Of a stretch of DNA of 64,000 nucleotides, positions 16,849 to 25,195 are shown piece after piece. The DNA is from Propionispora hippei DSM 15287 (GTDB lineage Bacteria > Bacillota > Negativicutes > Propionisporales > Propionisporaceae): positions 1-64,000 of the forward strand of contig NZ_FQZD01000021.1 of NCBI RefSeq assembly GCF_900141835.1, given 5' to 3'. The notes under the pieces are model-generated. The model saw only the letters and a program-made list of their open reading frames with translations. It had not been told where the DNA came from and made no database searches. Both the position numbers and the translations under genes were made by a program. Positions within the stretch are counted from its first letter, which is position 1, and each line of letters begins with the position of its first letter.

Positions 16849-17002
16849 GTACCTTGTCAGTCTTAAAACGATAGGGAGTGGCGAGGCTATTTTTCACAGC
16901 ACAAAGCGGCAGGGAGGCATACCGGGAGTATGCTGACGGACGACAGCAAAAGAGCGTGGAAAATAGACCGCCAGGACTTGCCGGATTAAGGTGGATCAGG
17001 CA
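16849..17002. repeat. Intergenic inverted repeat, core type A, TIR version 1
   Basis: Left end GTACCTTGTCAGTCTTAA, right end TTAAGGTGGATCAGGCA. The core includes GTGGCGAGGCTATTTTTC, GGGAGGCATACCGGGAGTAT and GACGGACGACAGCAAAAG. Same orientation as the 20106 copy. A small ORF starts 15 bp after it. Confidence 0.8.
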
Positions 17003-17016
17003 TTTGGGAAGGGAGG

Positions 17017-17196
17017 GTGTTTAAAATTCACGGCGAAAATAAAAAAAGCTCCGCCGTAGCAGCCTATACGCTGCCGCCGTCGGAAGTGGAGAAATTATTA
17101 GCTGCCCAGTATGGCGACAAGCTGGAACCGGTTGACTATGTCAAACTAACGCAGCTTAATTTAAAACGTCAGAAGCTGGAGCAGTTGCAGCAATAA
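17017..17196 (+). CDS. Small hypothetical protein, 59 residues
   Basis: A GTG-started frame, FKIHGENKKSSAVAAYTL then PPSEVEKLLAAQYGDKLEPV and a Lys/Gln-rich helical tail ending LKRQKLEQLQQ. It ends just before a good terminator. GGGAAGGGAGG abuts the GTG, so spacing is poor and the start is doubtful. Codon use resembles real genes here. I do not recognise the family; soluble and partly coiled-coil by appearance. Confidence 0.5.
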   Translation: MFKIHGENKKSSAVAAYTLPPSEVEKLLAAQYGDKLEPVDYVKLTQLNLKRQKLEQLQQ

Positions 17197-17222
17197 GGGA
17201 ACGTAACGGAAAGGCTAAAGTT

Positions 17223-17275
17223 AAAGGACTGTCGCCTGCGGTAAAAAAGCAGGCAGCAGTCCTTTGCGTTTTTAT
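17223..17275 (+). terminator. Rho-independent terminator
   Basis: AAAGGACTG and CAGTCCTTT enclose an inner GCCTGC/GCAGGC stem, followed by GCGTTTTTA. It supports a transcribed unit ending at the small ORF upstream. Confidence 0.85.
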
Positions 17276-17348
17276 AGTAGAGGGATATCCTTGCCGCATA
17301 CCACATATATATGGTAGAAATAGTGCGTTTATGTGAGGATGTGTTACG

Positions 17349-18056
17349 TTGCGAGCAATGCTTCTCAGAAAAACCCGTATCTACTTCACGCTTGCTTCAT
17401 TGGTGTTTGCCGGCATATTCCTAAGTCTGATCGGCTTTGAATACTGGGACGAGATGGAACTGGCGGCTCTGCCCAATCAGCCGCTGCAACCGCCAAAGGG
17501 GAAGATCTCTCTGGTTATAAAAATTCCCAGCCGGATACTTGAGGTTTACAATGACGGGGTGCTCTATAAGCAATACCGGATTGCCGTCGGCGACGACGAC
17601 ACGCCCACTCCCATCGGCGACTGGACGGTTATCTGGAAAGCTCACAGGTCGGGTGATATTATGGGGACACGTTTTCTGGGACTGGATGTGCCTTGGGGCG
17701 GTTATGGGATTCATGGCACAAACCGTCCCTGGAGTATTGGCCAGTTTATCAGCCATGGCTGTGTCCGGCTGCGCAACAAGGATGTGGAGGAACTGTTCGA
17801 ATGGGTGCCCGTGGGGACACCGGTCCGTATTGTAGATCAGCAGTACCGTATGCAGCGGGCGCTGCGCTATGCGTCGATGGGCGCCGATGTGGTACAACTG
17901 CAGCGGAAGCTGCAGGAACTGGGCTACCTGGAGGGACGGGCCGACGGCTTCTTCAACCGCGATACCGAAACGGCCGTTAAACGCTTCCAGCATGACAAGG
18001 GGGTTAAGGTAACCGGTGTTGTTGATAAAGGGACGCTCAATCTACTGGGGTTGTGA
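17349..18056 (+). CDS. L,D-transpeptidase (YkuD) with C-terminal peptidoglycan-binding domain
   Basis: 235 residues. One N-terminal membrane segment or signal anchor (about 12-30), a YkuD catalytic domain (about 50-165) with [20 protein letters not shown] carrying the catalytic His and Cys, and a PG_binding_1 domain (about 175-235; [19 protein letters not shown]). It should form 3-3 crosslinks in peptidoglycan or attach proteins to it outside the inner membrane. TTG start 17349 is chosen by the GAGGA about 10 bp upstream; ATG 17358 is the alternative. Confidence 0.92.
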   Translation: MRAMLLRKTRIYFTLASLVFAGIFLSLIGFEYWDEMELAALPNQPLQPPKGKISLVIKIPSRILEVYNDGVLYKQYRIAVGDDDTPTPIGDWTVIWKAHRSGDIMGTRFLGLDVPWGGYGIHGTNRPWSIGQFISHGCVRLRNKDVEELFEWVPVGTPVRIVDQQYRMQRALRYASMGADVVQLQRKLQELGYLEGRADGFFNRDTETAVKRFQHDKGVKVTGVVDKGTLNLLGL

Positions 18057-18063
18057 ATGAGTC

Positions 18064-18099
18064 AAGCCGCCGCTTTAAACAAGCCGGCGGCTTCTTTTC
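18064..18099. terminator. Terminator between convergent genes
   Basis: AAGCCGCCG and CGGCGGCTT pair around a 10-base loop; TTCTTTTC follows on the + strand. It lies between the L,D-transpeptidase and leuA, which converge. Confidence 0.85.
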
Positions 18100-18101
18100 T
18101 G

Positions 18102-19667
18102 TTATTGAGCTGCGCTGCGTTCGGCCTTCCAGCTTTCCAGCAGGACCTGGTTAAGCGCGCTTAAGTACGCTTCGGCGCTGGCTTTGATAATGTCGGTATC
18201 GACGGCTTTGCCGCTATGAATGACACCGTTATGAGATATTTTGAGATGGACCCGGCCGAGGGCTTCGTTACCCTTGCTGATGCTGCTGATTTTATATTCC
18301 AGTAGCTGCACATCCAGCTTAACCACCTGGTTGATGGCTTTATACAGGGCATCAATCGGGCCGTCGCCGACGGCGCTGTCTTTAAAGATCTGACTGCCGC
18401 AGCGTATTTTGACACTGGCCGAGGGGAAGATATCGTTGCTGACCACCTGGAGAGTTTGCAGCTCGTAGAGGCTTTCAGCTCCGGCGTAAGGGTTATCCTC
18501 CCGGACGGCGTAATAGGCCTCGGCAATGTGATACAGGTCGTGGTTGTAGATTTCTTTTTTCATATCGGCCAGTTCCAGGAAACGCGCGAAGAGTTGCTCG
18601 AAGTCGGCCTCTGACGGCTGACCGTGCAGGAAGGGAGCAATGGCGCTTTTAAAGGCGTGGCGGCCGGAGCGGGCGGTGAGAATCAACTCCATGCTTTCTA
18701 CTCCGACATCTTCGGGACGCAGAATTTCGTAGGTGCCGCGGTCCTTCAAGAGACCGTCCTGGTGAATGCCGGAGGAATGGGCAAAAGCATTGTCGCCGGT
18801 GACGGCTTTATTCACCTGGACCTCAAGGCCCATCAGATTGCTGACCAGAGTGGAGGTAGCTTTGATTTCCTTGGTGGCAATATCGGTGTAAGCACCGTAG
18901 TAATCGGCACGCAGCCTGATGCCGACCACCACTTCCTCCAATGCCGCATTGCCGGCCCGTTCGCCGATGCCGTTAAGAGTACATTCTACCTTATCGGCGC
19001 CGTTTTTCACCGCTGCCAAGGTATTGGCAGTAGCCAGACCGGTGTCGTTGTGGCAATGCACGCTGAGCAGCACCTTGTCATTGATGTTTTTCAGGCGGTA
19101 ATTCAGCTTGTTGATGAGTTCTCCGAATTCCTCCGGCACGGCATAGCCGACCGTGTCGGGGACGTTGATGATGGTGGCACCTGCTTTGACTGCCGCCTCA
19201 ATCGTCTGCCACAGGTATTCAAAATCGGCGCGGGTGGCGTCTTCGGTGGAATATTGGACTTCCGGCAGCAAGGTCTTGGCGTATTTGACCGCGTCGACTC
19301 CCATCTGCATAATAGCTTCCTTGGATTTACGCAGTTTGGCCTGAATATGGGAGTCGGAGACTCCCAGCACAATGTGAATAAGCGGTTTCTGAGCTTCTTT
19401 GACACTTTCGTAGACTGCGTCAATGTCAGCCTTGACTGCCCGGGCCAGAGCCGTAATCACCGGACCGTCCACCACTTCTTTGGCAATACGCCGGACGGCT
19501 TCGAAGTCGCCCTGTGAAGAGATCGGGAAACCGGCCTCGATAATATCGACCTTAAGCGTCTTTAGCTGCTGGGCAATCCGCAGCTTCTCCTGAAGATTCA
19601 GCTTCGCGCCAGGTACCTGTTCACCGTCGCGCAAGGTAGTATCCAATACGACAATCTTTCTTCCCAT
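18102..19667 (-). CDS. leuA: 2-isopropylmalate synthase
   Basis: 521 residues, the usual LeuA length. It condenses acetyl-CoA with 2-oxoisovalerate, the first step of leucine synthesis. The N-terminal TIM barrel starts [16 protein letters not shown], with the metal-binding HCHNDTGLA. The C-terminal ~130 residues form the leucine-binding LeuA dimer domain ([20 protein letters not shown]). Start ATG 19667 behind AAAAAGGGGGA. A longer frame reading back into the leader is rejected because that sequence is the T-box. Transcribed alone, with a leucine T-box upstream. Confidence 0.95.
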   Translation of the reverse strand: MGRKIVVLDTTLRDGEQVPGAKLNLQEKLRIAQQLKTLKVDIIEAGFPISSQGDFEAVRRIAKEVVDGPVITALARAVKADIDAVYESVKEAQKPLIHIVLGVSDSHIQAKLRKSKEAIMQMGVDAVKYAKTLLPEVQYSTEDATRADFEYLWQTIEAAVKAGATIINVPDTVGYAVPEEFGELINKLNYRLKNINDKVLLSVHCHNDTGLATANTLAAVKNGADKVECTLNGIGERAGNAALEEVVVGIRLRADYYGAYTDIATKEIKATSTLVSNLMGLEVQVNKAVTGDNAFAHSSGIHQDGLLKDRGTYEILRPEDVGVESMELILTARSGRHAFKSAIAPFLHGQPSEADFEQLFARFLELADMKKEIYNHDLYHIAEAYYAVREDNPYAGAESLYELQTLQVVSNDIFPSASVKIRCGSQIFKDSAVGDGPIDALYKAINQVVKLDVQLLEYKISSISKGNEALGRVHLKISHNGVIHSGKAVDTDIIKASAEAYLSALNQVLLESWKAERSAAQ

Positions 19668-19754
19668 AACTCTTATATCCCCCTTTTTTAGATAACCTGT
19701 TTGGTTCCTGTATGGACTGTCATTATCCGCTGCCGGCGGCGGATAACTAAAAAA

Positions 19755-20015
19755 CCCCGTCTCTATATAGATAGAGACGGGGGTAAACTCGTGGTACCAC
19801 TCTAATTGGTTCAATAAAGAACCCACTTGTTCGACGGCCAACACCATCTATCCCTGTAACGGTGGAACTCCGGCACACCCTACCTTAGTCATCGGGCTGC
19901 AGCTCACAGGCGAGTTCAAAGTCTGAAATGTACCGGATCGCACCAACCTCCGGCTCTCTGAAACCCTTTCACACTTCTACTATTCCCGTTCATCGCCATG
20001 GTATATTCTTGCTAT
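19755..20015 (-). ncRNA. Leucine T-box leader of leuA
   Basis: On the minus strand the leader contains GAACTCGCC (19909-19917) with CUC as a Leu specifier codon. The T-box AGAGTGGTACCACGAG (19789-19804) forms the antiterminator, and a terminator stem CCCCGTCTCTATC/GAGACGGGG (19755-19782) is followed by T residues. Uncharged tRNA-Leu should pair with the specifier and the T-box and allow read-through into leuA. Confidence 0.93.
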
Positions 20016-20021
20016 GGCTTA

Positions 20022-20050
20022 AGTGTAATGGATGAGCGGCTGCCTGTCAA
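20022..20050 (-). promoter_or_regulatory. Sigma-70-type promoter of the leuA leader
   Basis: TTGACA (20045-20050) and TACACT (20022-20027), read on the minus strand, are 17 bp apart and sit just ahead of the T-box leader. Confidence 0.75.
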
Positions 20051-20105
20051 TAGGCTTTTGTTTCTCCCGGCAAGTTATCCGGTCAGTCAGCAGCAGAGTC
20101 GGTCT

Positions 20106-20265
20106 GTACCTTGTCAATCCTAAAACTGTAAGAATAGTGGCGAGGCTATTTTTCGCGAGACAAGGCGGAGGAAGGAGGCGTACCGTTAGTATGCCGATTG
20201 ACGACAACGAAGGCCTTGCGGAAAATGGGCCGTCACTATTCACAGGATTAGGGTTGATCAGGTAC
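20106..20265. repeat. Intergenic inverted repeat, core type A, overlapping a gene end
   Basis: Left end GTACCTTGTCAATCCTAA, right end GGATTAGGGTTGATCAGGTAC. The core contains GTGGCGAGGCTATTTTTCGC, GGAGGCGTACCGTTAGTATG and GACGACAACGAAGG. The right end runs into the last codons of the Fe-S protein gene, so the repeat encodes the C-terminus and stop of that protein. Confidence 0.82.
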
Positions 20266-20967
20266 TAGCACCTGACCGTCGATGCCGATGGTGACAAGGC
20301 GCAGCGGAATGGCTTTGCCGCAGGCTGCCACCGCTTCCTCGGCGGCCTGGGCCAGACCGCCGCAGCAGGGGACTTCCATACGCAAGAGGGTCAGGCTACG
20401 GACCGAATGCAGTTGCAAGATGGTAGTCAACTTGTCGGCGTAGGCTACATGATCCAGTTTGGGACAGCCGATCAGCGTGACCTTGCCGGTCATAAAATCG
20501 GCATGCAGGTTGGCGTAGGCGTAGGCGGTGCAGTCAGCGGCGATGAGCAGGTCGGCATCCTCAAAATAAGGGGCCTGAACGGAAATCAACTGGAGCTGAC
20601 AAGGCCATTGGCGTAAGGCCGACGGCATCGGCTGGCCGGCCACCGGCGACGGACCGGTGGCAGATTCCGGCTGGAGCAGCCGGGAGCGGCTGCCGGGACA
20701 GCCCGAAGCCGGTGGCATAGAGTGACTTTTGGCGGCCAAGTGTTTTTTGACCAATTCTTCATCGAAGGGTGCGGAATCCCGTTCTTCGATACGGATGGCC
20801 CCGGTGGGGCATTCCGGCAGGCAGGCCCCCAGGCCGTCGCAATAGGCGTCGGAGATCAAACGGGCTTTGCCGTTAATCAGCCGCAGCGCCCCCTCATGGC
20901 AGGCGTCAATACAGAGGCCGCAGCCGTTGCAACGTGATTCGTCTATGTGAATGATTTTTCGCAGCAT
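20248..20967 (-). CDS. Ferredoxin-domain protein (two 4Fe-4S motifs) with unknown C-terminal domain
   Basis: 239 residues. The N-terminus has CNGCGLCIDACHEGAL and a second motif CDGLGACLPECPTGAI in which one expected Cys is replaced, as often seen in this family. A Pro/Ser-rich linker (about 85-115) leads to a C-terminal domain with LLIAADCTAYAYANLH, LIGCPKLDH and EVPCCGG, whose extra Cys residues may bind metal. Likely a redox carrier or cluster-sensing protein in the cytoplasm. Divergent from a Crp/Fnr regulator across 131 bp. Its last residues (VLVPDQP) come from a repeat. Confidence 0.85.
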   Translation of the reverse strand: MLRKIIHIDESRCNGCGLCIDACHEGALRLINGKARLISDAYCDGLGACLPECPTGAIRIEERDSAPFDEELVKKHLAAKSHSMPPASGCPGSRSRLLQPESATGPSPVAGQPMPSALRQWPCQLQLISVQAPYFEDADLLIAADCTAYAYANLHADFMTGKVTLIGCPKLDHVAYADKLTTILQLHSVRSLTLLRMEVPCCGGLAQAAEEAVAACGKAIPLRLVTIGIDGQVLVPDQP

Positions 20968-21098
20968 GATGGTTCCTCCTGTTGTACAGTGGCTCGTTTT
21001 ATAAGGTAAACGAACCGGTACTGTTGTTATTGCCTTGATTGTAATATAATAAAAAGAAAAAGTCGGTAGCCATGGCTACCAACCTGAGGGTAGGAGAA

Positions 21099-21782
21099 AT
21101 GGATAAACGATGGGAAGTATTGGCCGGTTCGGCACTGTTTCATGCTGTGCCCGCCACGGCGCTGCCGGAGGTGCTGGCCTTTTTGCAGCCTGCGATCATC
21201 AGCTATGCCAAGGGAGCCTATGTGGCGACCGCCGGTGAGCCGGTGGCCAGTCTCGGTGTATTGCTAACCGGCCAGGCCCAGGTGATTAAGGAAACGGTGG
21301 CCGGTGACCGGGTGATTATGGCAACGCTGGCGGCGGGAGATTTGTTTGGTGAAATGGCGGCTTTCTCCCGGCAGGGGTATTGGCCGGCCACCGTGGTGGC
21401 GCAGAGCGATTGTACCGTCGCCTTTTTGCCGCCTGACCGGCTGCTAGAGGGCTGTGCGGTCAATGGCCAGGCCGGCATGCAGCTTTTGCAAAACCTGTTG
21501 CTGATTATTTCGGAGCGGGCGCTGCTGTTACACCGTAAAGTTGAATATTTGTCCATGAAAAGCCTGCGGGCCAGGATTGCCGCCTATCTTCTGGAGCAGC
21601 AGCGCCATAGTGGCAAGCTGACTTTTTCGCTGCCCCATAACCGTAGCGAGCTGGCCGATTTTCTCCAGGTATCCCGTACCGCCTTGTCCCGTGAATTGGG
21701 CCGCATGCGCGACGAGGGGCTGCTGGAGTTTTACCGTTCCTCGGTCAAGCTTAAGAATTTGGCCGGCTTAAGGAACCACTGA
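21099..21782 (+). CDS. Crp/Fnr-family transcriptional regulator
   Basis: 227 residues; start ATG 21099 after GAGGGTAGGAG, preferred to ATG 21072, which lacks a site. Cyclic-nucleotide-like effector domain (about 10-125; LAAGDLFGEMAAFSRQGYWP), a dimer helix, then an HTH (HNRSELADFLQVSRTALSRE). The Fnr-type N-terminal Cys cluster is absent, so this is not a classical oxygen sensor. It probably controls the divergent Fe-S protein gene (inference). The stop codon lies in a fragment of a repeat end (AGGAACCACTGATTTATT). Confidence 0.9.
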   Translation: MDKRWEVLAGSALFHAVPATALPEVLAFLQPAIISYAKGAYVATAGEPVASLGVLLTGQAQVIKETVAGDRVIMATLAAGDLFGEMAAFSRQGYWPATVVAQSDCTVAFLPPDRLLEGCAVNGQAGMQLLQNLLLIISERALLLHRKVEYLSMKSLRARIAAYLLEQQRHSGKLTFSLPHNRSELADFLQVSRTALSRELGRMRDEGLLEFYRSSVKLKNLAGLRNH

Positions 21783-21787
21783 TTTAT

Positions 21788-21955
21788 TTGAAAGAGGGAC
21801 CGCTATCTCTGCGGTTTCCTATGGTCCGAATGAGCCTCAGGAACGCTTAGCAGGATGTGGCGCCCACGAAGCGAATATATAAAGAATCATTTTATATAGG
21901 AGTTGGCGGTACCTTAAGCTAATCTGGACCTTCAACCAGAATAGGTACCGGTGTG
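21788..21955 (+). ncRNA. Candidate structured RNA between Crp gene and exonuclease gene
   Basis: About 165 nt without a coding frame but dense in pairing. GGGACCGC (about 21796) pairs with GCGGTACC (about 21907). Inside are CGCTT...AAGCG enclosing GTGGCGCCCAC, and ATATAAA/TTTTATAT. Downstream, GGTACC...GGTACC encloses TCTGG/CCAGA. TGAGCC followed 18 nt later by ATGTGGCGC recalls the same two words at the same spacing in E. coli 6S RNA, but the visible pairing is a multibranch, not the long 6S rod. It could be a 6S-like RNA, a leader of the exonuclease-topB genes, or unrelated. Confidence 0.4.
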
Positions 21956-21962
21956 TAATAGT

Positions 21963-22514
21963 ATGAACTACGTAGCCATTGATTTTGAAACTGCCAATCG
22001 CAGCCGTTCCAGTGTCTGCAGCATGGCAGCCGTTACGGTGGAAGCGGGGAGGATTGTCCGGTCGGCCTATTCACTGATCCGTCCGCCGGAGCTTAGATTT
22101 GATTATTGGAATACCCGGATTCACGGCATTACGGCGGCCGATGTGGCCGATAAAGCTAGCTTTGCCGAGCTGTGGGACCGGATAAGGCCCCACTTGGATA
22201 ATAAAATCGTGATCGCTCATAATGCGGCCTTTGACATAGGGGTGCTGCGCAGTGTACTGGCTGTGTATAAGCTGCCCAAGCCGTCCTTCCGGTACGCCTG
22301 TACCGTGGAGATAGCCAAAAAGGCCTGGACAGGACTGGATAATTATAAACTGTCCACGCTGGCCAGCCGGTTTTCCATTGACTTTGAGCATCATAATGCT
22401 CTGCACGATGCGCGGACCTGCGCCGTGCTGGCCTTGCGGGCCGGACAGGAAACAGCGGCGCAGGATTTTTTGCACCTGGCCGAACTATTGCAGGTTAAGG
22501 TTAGAGAATTTTAG
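21963..22514 (+). CDS. 3'-5' exonuclease of the DnaQ/PolC-epsilon DEDDh family
   Basis: 183 residues forming one exonuclease domain. ExoI is VAIDFETAN, ExoII HNAAFDIGVLRS, and ExoIII HNALHDARTCAVL with the DEDDh His. Stand-alone proteins of this kind trim DNA 3' ends or act with DNA ligase/BRCT partners. The start is uncertain: ATG 21963 or GTG 21951, neither with a strong site. The next gene is topB, so a role in DNA repair or processing fits. Confidence 0.88.
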   Translation: MNYVAIDFETANRSRSSVCSMAAVTVEAGRIVRSAYSLIRPPELRFDYWNTRIHGITAADVADKASFAELWDRIRPHLDNKIVIAHNAAFDIGVLRSVLAVYKLPKPSFRYACTVEIAKKAWTGLDNYKLSTLASRFSIDFEHHNALHDARTCAVLALRAGQETAAQDFLHLAELLQVKVREF

Positions 22515-22602
22515 TGGAACTGCTGCTGTGACATGAATACAGCCGTGGTTCAGGAGCGGTTATGTTTGCGTAACAGGCCGCCGAATGGAAAAAGGAGATA
22601 GT

Positions 22603-24750
22603 ATGAAGTTATATATTGCCGAAAAGCCCAGCATGGGAGCGGAAATTGCCAAATGCCTGCCAGGGCCGTTAAGCCGCCGGGACGGTTATATCGTAACCGG
22701 CGACGGCGTGGTCACCTGGGGCTTTGGCCATATCCTGCGGCAGGCGGAACCCGATGAGTACGATGCCAAATATGAAAAATGGCGGATGGAGGATTTGCCG
22801 ATCATTCCGGACGAATGGAAGCTGATGATTGCCGAATCGTCCAAAAAACAATTTGAGATTGTCCGGCGGCTGATTGACGAGGCCGCTGAGATTGTTCATG
22901 CCGGTGACCCTGACCGGGAGGGGCAGCTCCTAATTGACGAGGTGCTGGACTATGTGGATAACCGCAAACCGGTTAAGCGGATTTTACTGCAGGCGCTGGA
23001 TGAAAAAAGCATTCGTCAGGCCATTGGGCGTTTGCGGGAAAATCAGGAATTTTTTAATCTGAAACAATCGGCCCTGGCCCGCTCGCGAGCCGACTGGCTG
23101 ATCGGCATGAATGTGTCACGGGCCTATACGCTGGCCGCCCAGCAGGCCGGGCACCGCATCACGCTGCCGGTCGGCCGGGTGAAAACCCCGACGCTGGCCC
23201 TGGTGGTGCGCCGGGAACGGGAAATCGCCGATTTTAAGCAGGAAAACTATTTTACGGTGAAGGCCGATTTTGCCCATGCCAACGGCAACTTTACCGCCTA
23301 TTGGAAACCGCGGGAGGGACAGGCCGGGCTGGACAGCGAAGGGCGCCTGGCCGACAAGGCCGTTATGGAAGAGCTGCTGGCGCGGTTGACGGACAGTCAG
23401 GCCCCGGCGGTCATTACCGCCTGTGAGACGACGGATAAACGGGAACCACAGCGGCTGCCGCTGTCGCTGTCGGCCCTTCAGGTGCTGGCCGGCAAGCGCT
23501 ACGGCTACAACCCACAGCATGTGCTGGATACGGCGCAGAAGCTGTATGAGAAAAAACTGACCAGCTATCCCCGTTCGGACTGTGACTATTTGCCTGAATC
23601 GCAGCGGGACGATGCGGCGCCCATTCTGGCTAATCTGGCGGCGCTGGAGCAGGACGAACTGGCGGCGTGGTCGGCTAAGGCCGACCACGCTATCACGAGC
23701 CGGGCCTGGAACGATAAAAAAATCACCGCCCACCATGCTATTATTCCTACGGTGGAACGCTGTCCGTTCGCCAAGCTGAGCGAGATGGAAAAACATATTT
23801 ACTTTTTGATTGCCCAGGCCTATGTAGCTCAGTTTTATCCCATTCATACCTACAGTCAGACCAAAGTCGATGTGGTCTATGAGCAGGAGACCTTCACTGC
23901 CGGCGGCCGTGTTGTCCGCGAGCTTGGCTGGAAGGAACTGTATGCCGCCGAGCCGGACGATAAGAAGGACGAGGAAGAAGGCATTTTGCCGGCGATGGCC
24001 GAGGGTGATGCCGCGGCCTGTCTCAAGATAACGGCTGATAAGAAAACTACCCGGCCGCCGCTGCGCTTTACGGCGGCTACGCTGCTGGCAGCCATGAAAG
24101 AAATTCATAAATACGTCAAGAACCCGGACCTAAAAAAGCAGCTCAAAGATGTCAGCGGCATCGGCACTGAGGCGACCCGGGCCACGATGATCAAGGAACT
24201 GGTGCAGCGCGGTTTCATCCGGGAGGAGGGCCGCAAGAAGTATTTGGTGCCCACCGAGCCTGCCTATCTTCTGATTGATGCGTTGCCCGATACCTTGACC
24301 TATCCTGACTCGACGGCTCACTGGGAAAGCCAACTGCAGTTGATGACTGACGGCGAGGCCAGCCTGGAGGAGTTTATCCGTCAGCAAATTGACTTTACCA
24401 AAGAAATTTGCCGGACGGCGCTGGCTGCTTCGCTGCCTGTGCAGGGGGAACATCCCTGTCCCCAGTGCGGCAAGGGGGCGCTGCAGCTCAGGCAGGGCCG
24501 CAACGGCAAGTTTTGGGGCTGCTCGCGCTATCCGGTGTGCAAGGCTTCCTGTGATGACCTGGAGGGGGTGCCGCAACTGCCCAAATACCGCTGCCCGCGC
24601 TGCCAGCAGGGAGCCTTGCAGCTTAAGAACGGCCGAAACGGGCCTTTTTGGGGCTGTACGGCTTTTCCAACCTGCCGGGCGACCTTTAACGACCAGGCCG
24701 GTGCGCCGGCGTTGCCGCCTGCTCCGGCACAACGGGGAGGAGCATCATGA
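22603..24750 (+). CDS. topB: DNA topoisomerase III
   Basis: 715 residues; start ATG 22603 after AAAAAGGAG. Toprim domain at the N-terminus ([13 protein letters not shown]; acidic DPDREGQ), type IA core with active-site Tyr in [13 protein letters not shown], and two C-terminal zinc ribbons. Each ribbon has the pattern CPxC...GxFWGCxxxPxC ([20 protein letters not shown] and [20 protein letters not shown]). It decatenates or relaxes single-strand-containing DNA in replication and recombination. Its stop overlaps the next start (ATGA). Confidence 0.95.
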   Translation: MKLYIAEKPSMGAEIAKCLPGPLSRRDGYIVTGDGVVTWGFGHILRQAEPDEYDAKYEKWRMEDLPIIPDEWKLMIAESSKKQFEIVRRLIDEAAEIVHAGDPDREGQLLIDEVLDYVDNRKPVKRILLQALDEKSIRQAIGRLRENQEFFNLKQSALARSRADWLIGMNVSRAYTLAAQQAGHRITLPVGRVKTPTLALVVRREREIADFKQENYFTVKADFAHANGNFTAYWKPREGQAGLDSEGRLADKAVMEELLARLTDSQAPAVITACETTDKREPQRLPLSLSALQVLAGKRYGYNPQHVLDTAQKLYEKKLTSYPRSDCDYLPESQRDDAAPILANLAALEQDELAAWSAKADHAITSRAWNDKKITAHHAIIPTVERCPFAKLSEMEKHIYFLIAQAYVAQFYPIHTYSQTKVDVVYEQETFTAGGRVVRELGWKELYAAEPDDKKDEEEGILPAMAEGDAAACLKITADKKTTRPPLRFTAATLLAAMKEIHKYVKNPDLKKQLKDVSGIGTEATRATMIKELVQRGFIREEGRKKYLVPTEPAYLLIDALPDTLTYPDSTAHWESQLQLMTDGEASLEEFIRQQIDFTKEICRTALAASLPVQGEHPCPQCGKGALQLRQGRNGKFWGCSRYPVCKASCDDLEGVPQLPKYRCPRCQQGALQLKNGRNGPFWGCTAFPTCRATFNDQAGAPALPPAPAQRGGAS

Positions 24751-25190
24751 AGCTCATCATTGATGCTGACGCCTGCCCCAAAGCCGTGCTGCAATGCTGC
24801 CTGGACCTGGGGCGGCAATACCAGTGCCCGGTCTGGACGGTGGCCAGTTTTAACCATCAGATTGTTTCCGATCACCATATTGTGGTGGGCAACGCAGCGC
24901 AGGAGGCTGACGTAAAGGTCGTCAACCTGACCGGTGCCGGCGATGTGGTGGTCACCCAGGATTGGGGGCTGGCCGCGATGATTTTGGGGAAACAGGCTTA
25001 CTGTCTCAGTCCTTCAGGCCGTGAATATCGGCCGGAAACGATGGATTTTTTGCTGGAGGAACGGGAAATGAAGGCCCGGTTTCGCCGCGGCGGCGGACGG
25101 ACCAAGGGCCCCCGGCCGCGTACCGGTGAGGATGACCGGTCATTTGCCGCCTCCCTGGAGCGGATTTTGCAAAGAAAAGGAAAAGGGTAG
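24747..25190 (+). CDS. YaiI/YqxD-family protein (DUF188)
   Basis: 147 residues with the DUF188 pattern: [11 protein letters not shown] at the start, [20 protein letters not shown] in the middle and a basic Arg/Gly-rich tail ([15 protein letters not shown]). The fold is PIN-like with conserved Asp residues, but no activity is established. It is coupled to topB by a 4-bp overlap and followed after 5 bp by the ABC-F gene, suggesting one operon. Confidence 0.92.
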   Translation: MKLIIDADACPKAVLQCCLDLGRQYQCPVWTVASFNHQIVSDHHIVVGNAAQEADVKVVNLTGAGDVVVTQDWGLAAMILGKQAYCLSPSGREYRPETMDFLLEEREMKARFRRGGGRTKGPRPRTGEDDRSFAASLERILQRKGKG

Positions 25191-25195
25191 AAACG

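Noticed and set aside
19668..19847. Longer LeuA start inside the leader
   Set aside because: This sequence is the T-box and terminator; the internal ATG 19667 has a ribosome site and starts at the conserved family N-terminus.
21788..21955. Firm 6S RNA call
   Set aside because: Two short words match E. coli 6S RNA, but the expected long rod pairing between the 5' and 3' halves is not seen, so only a candidate RNA is reported.
23116..24108. 330-residue open frame opposite topB
   Set aside because: Shadow of a conserved gene, with low-complexity Arg/Gln/Gly-rich translation.
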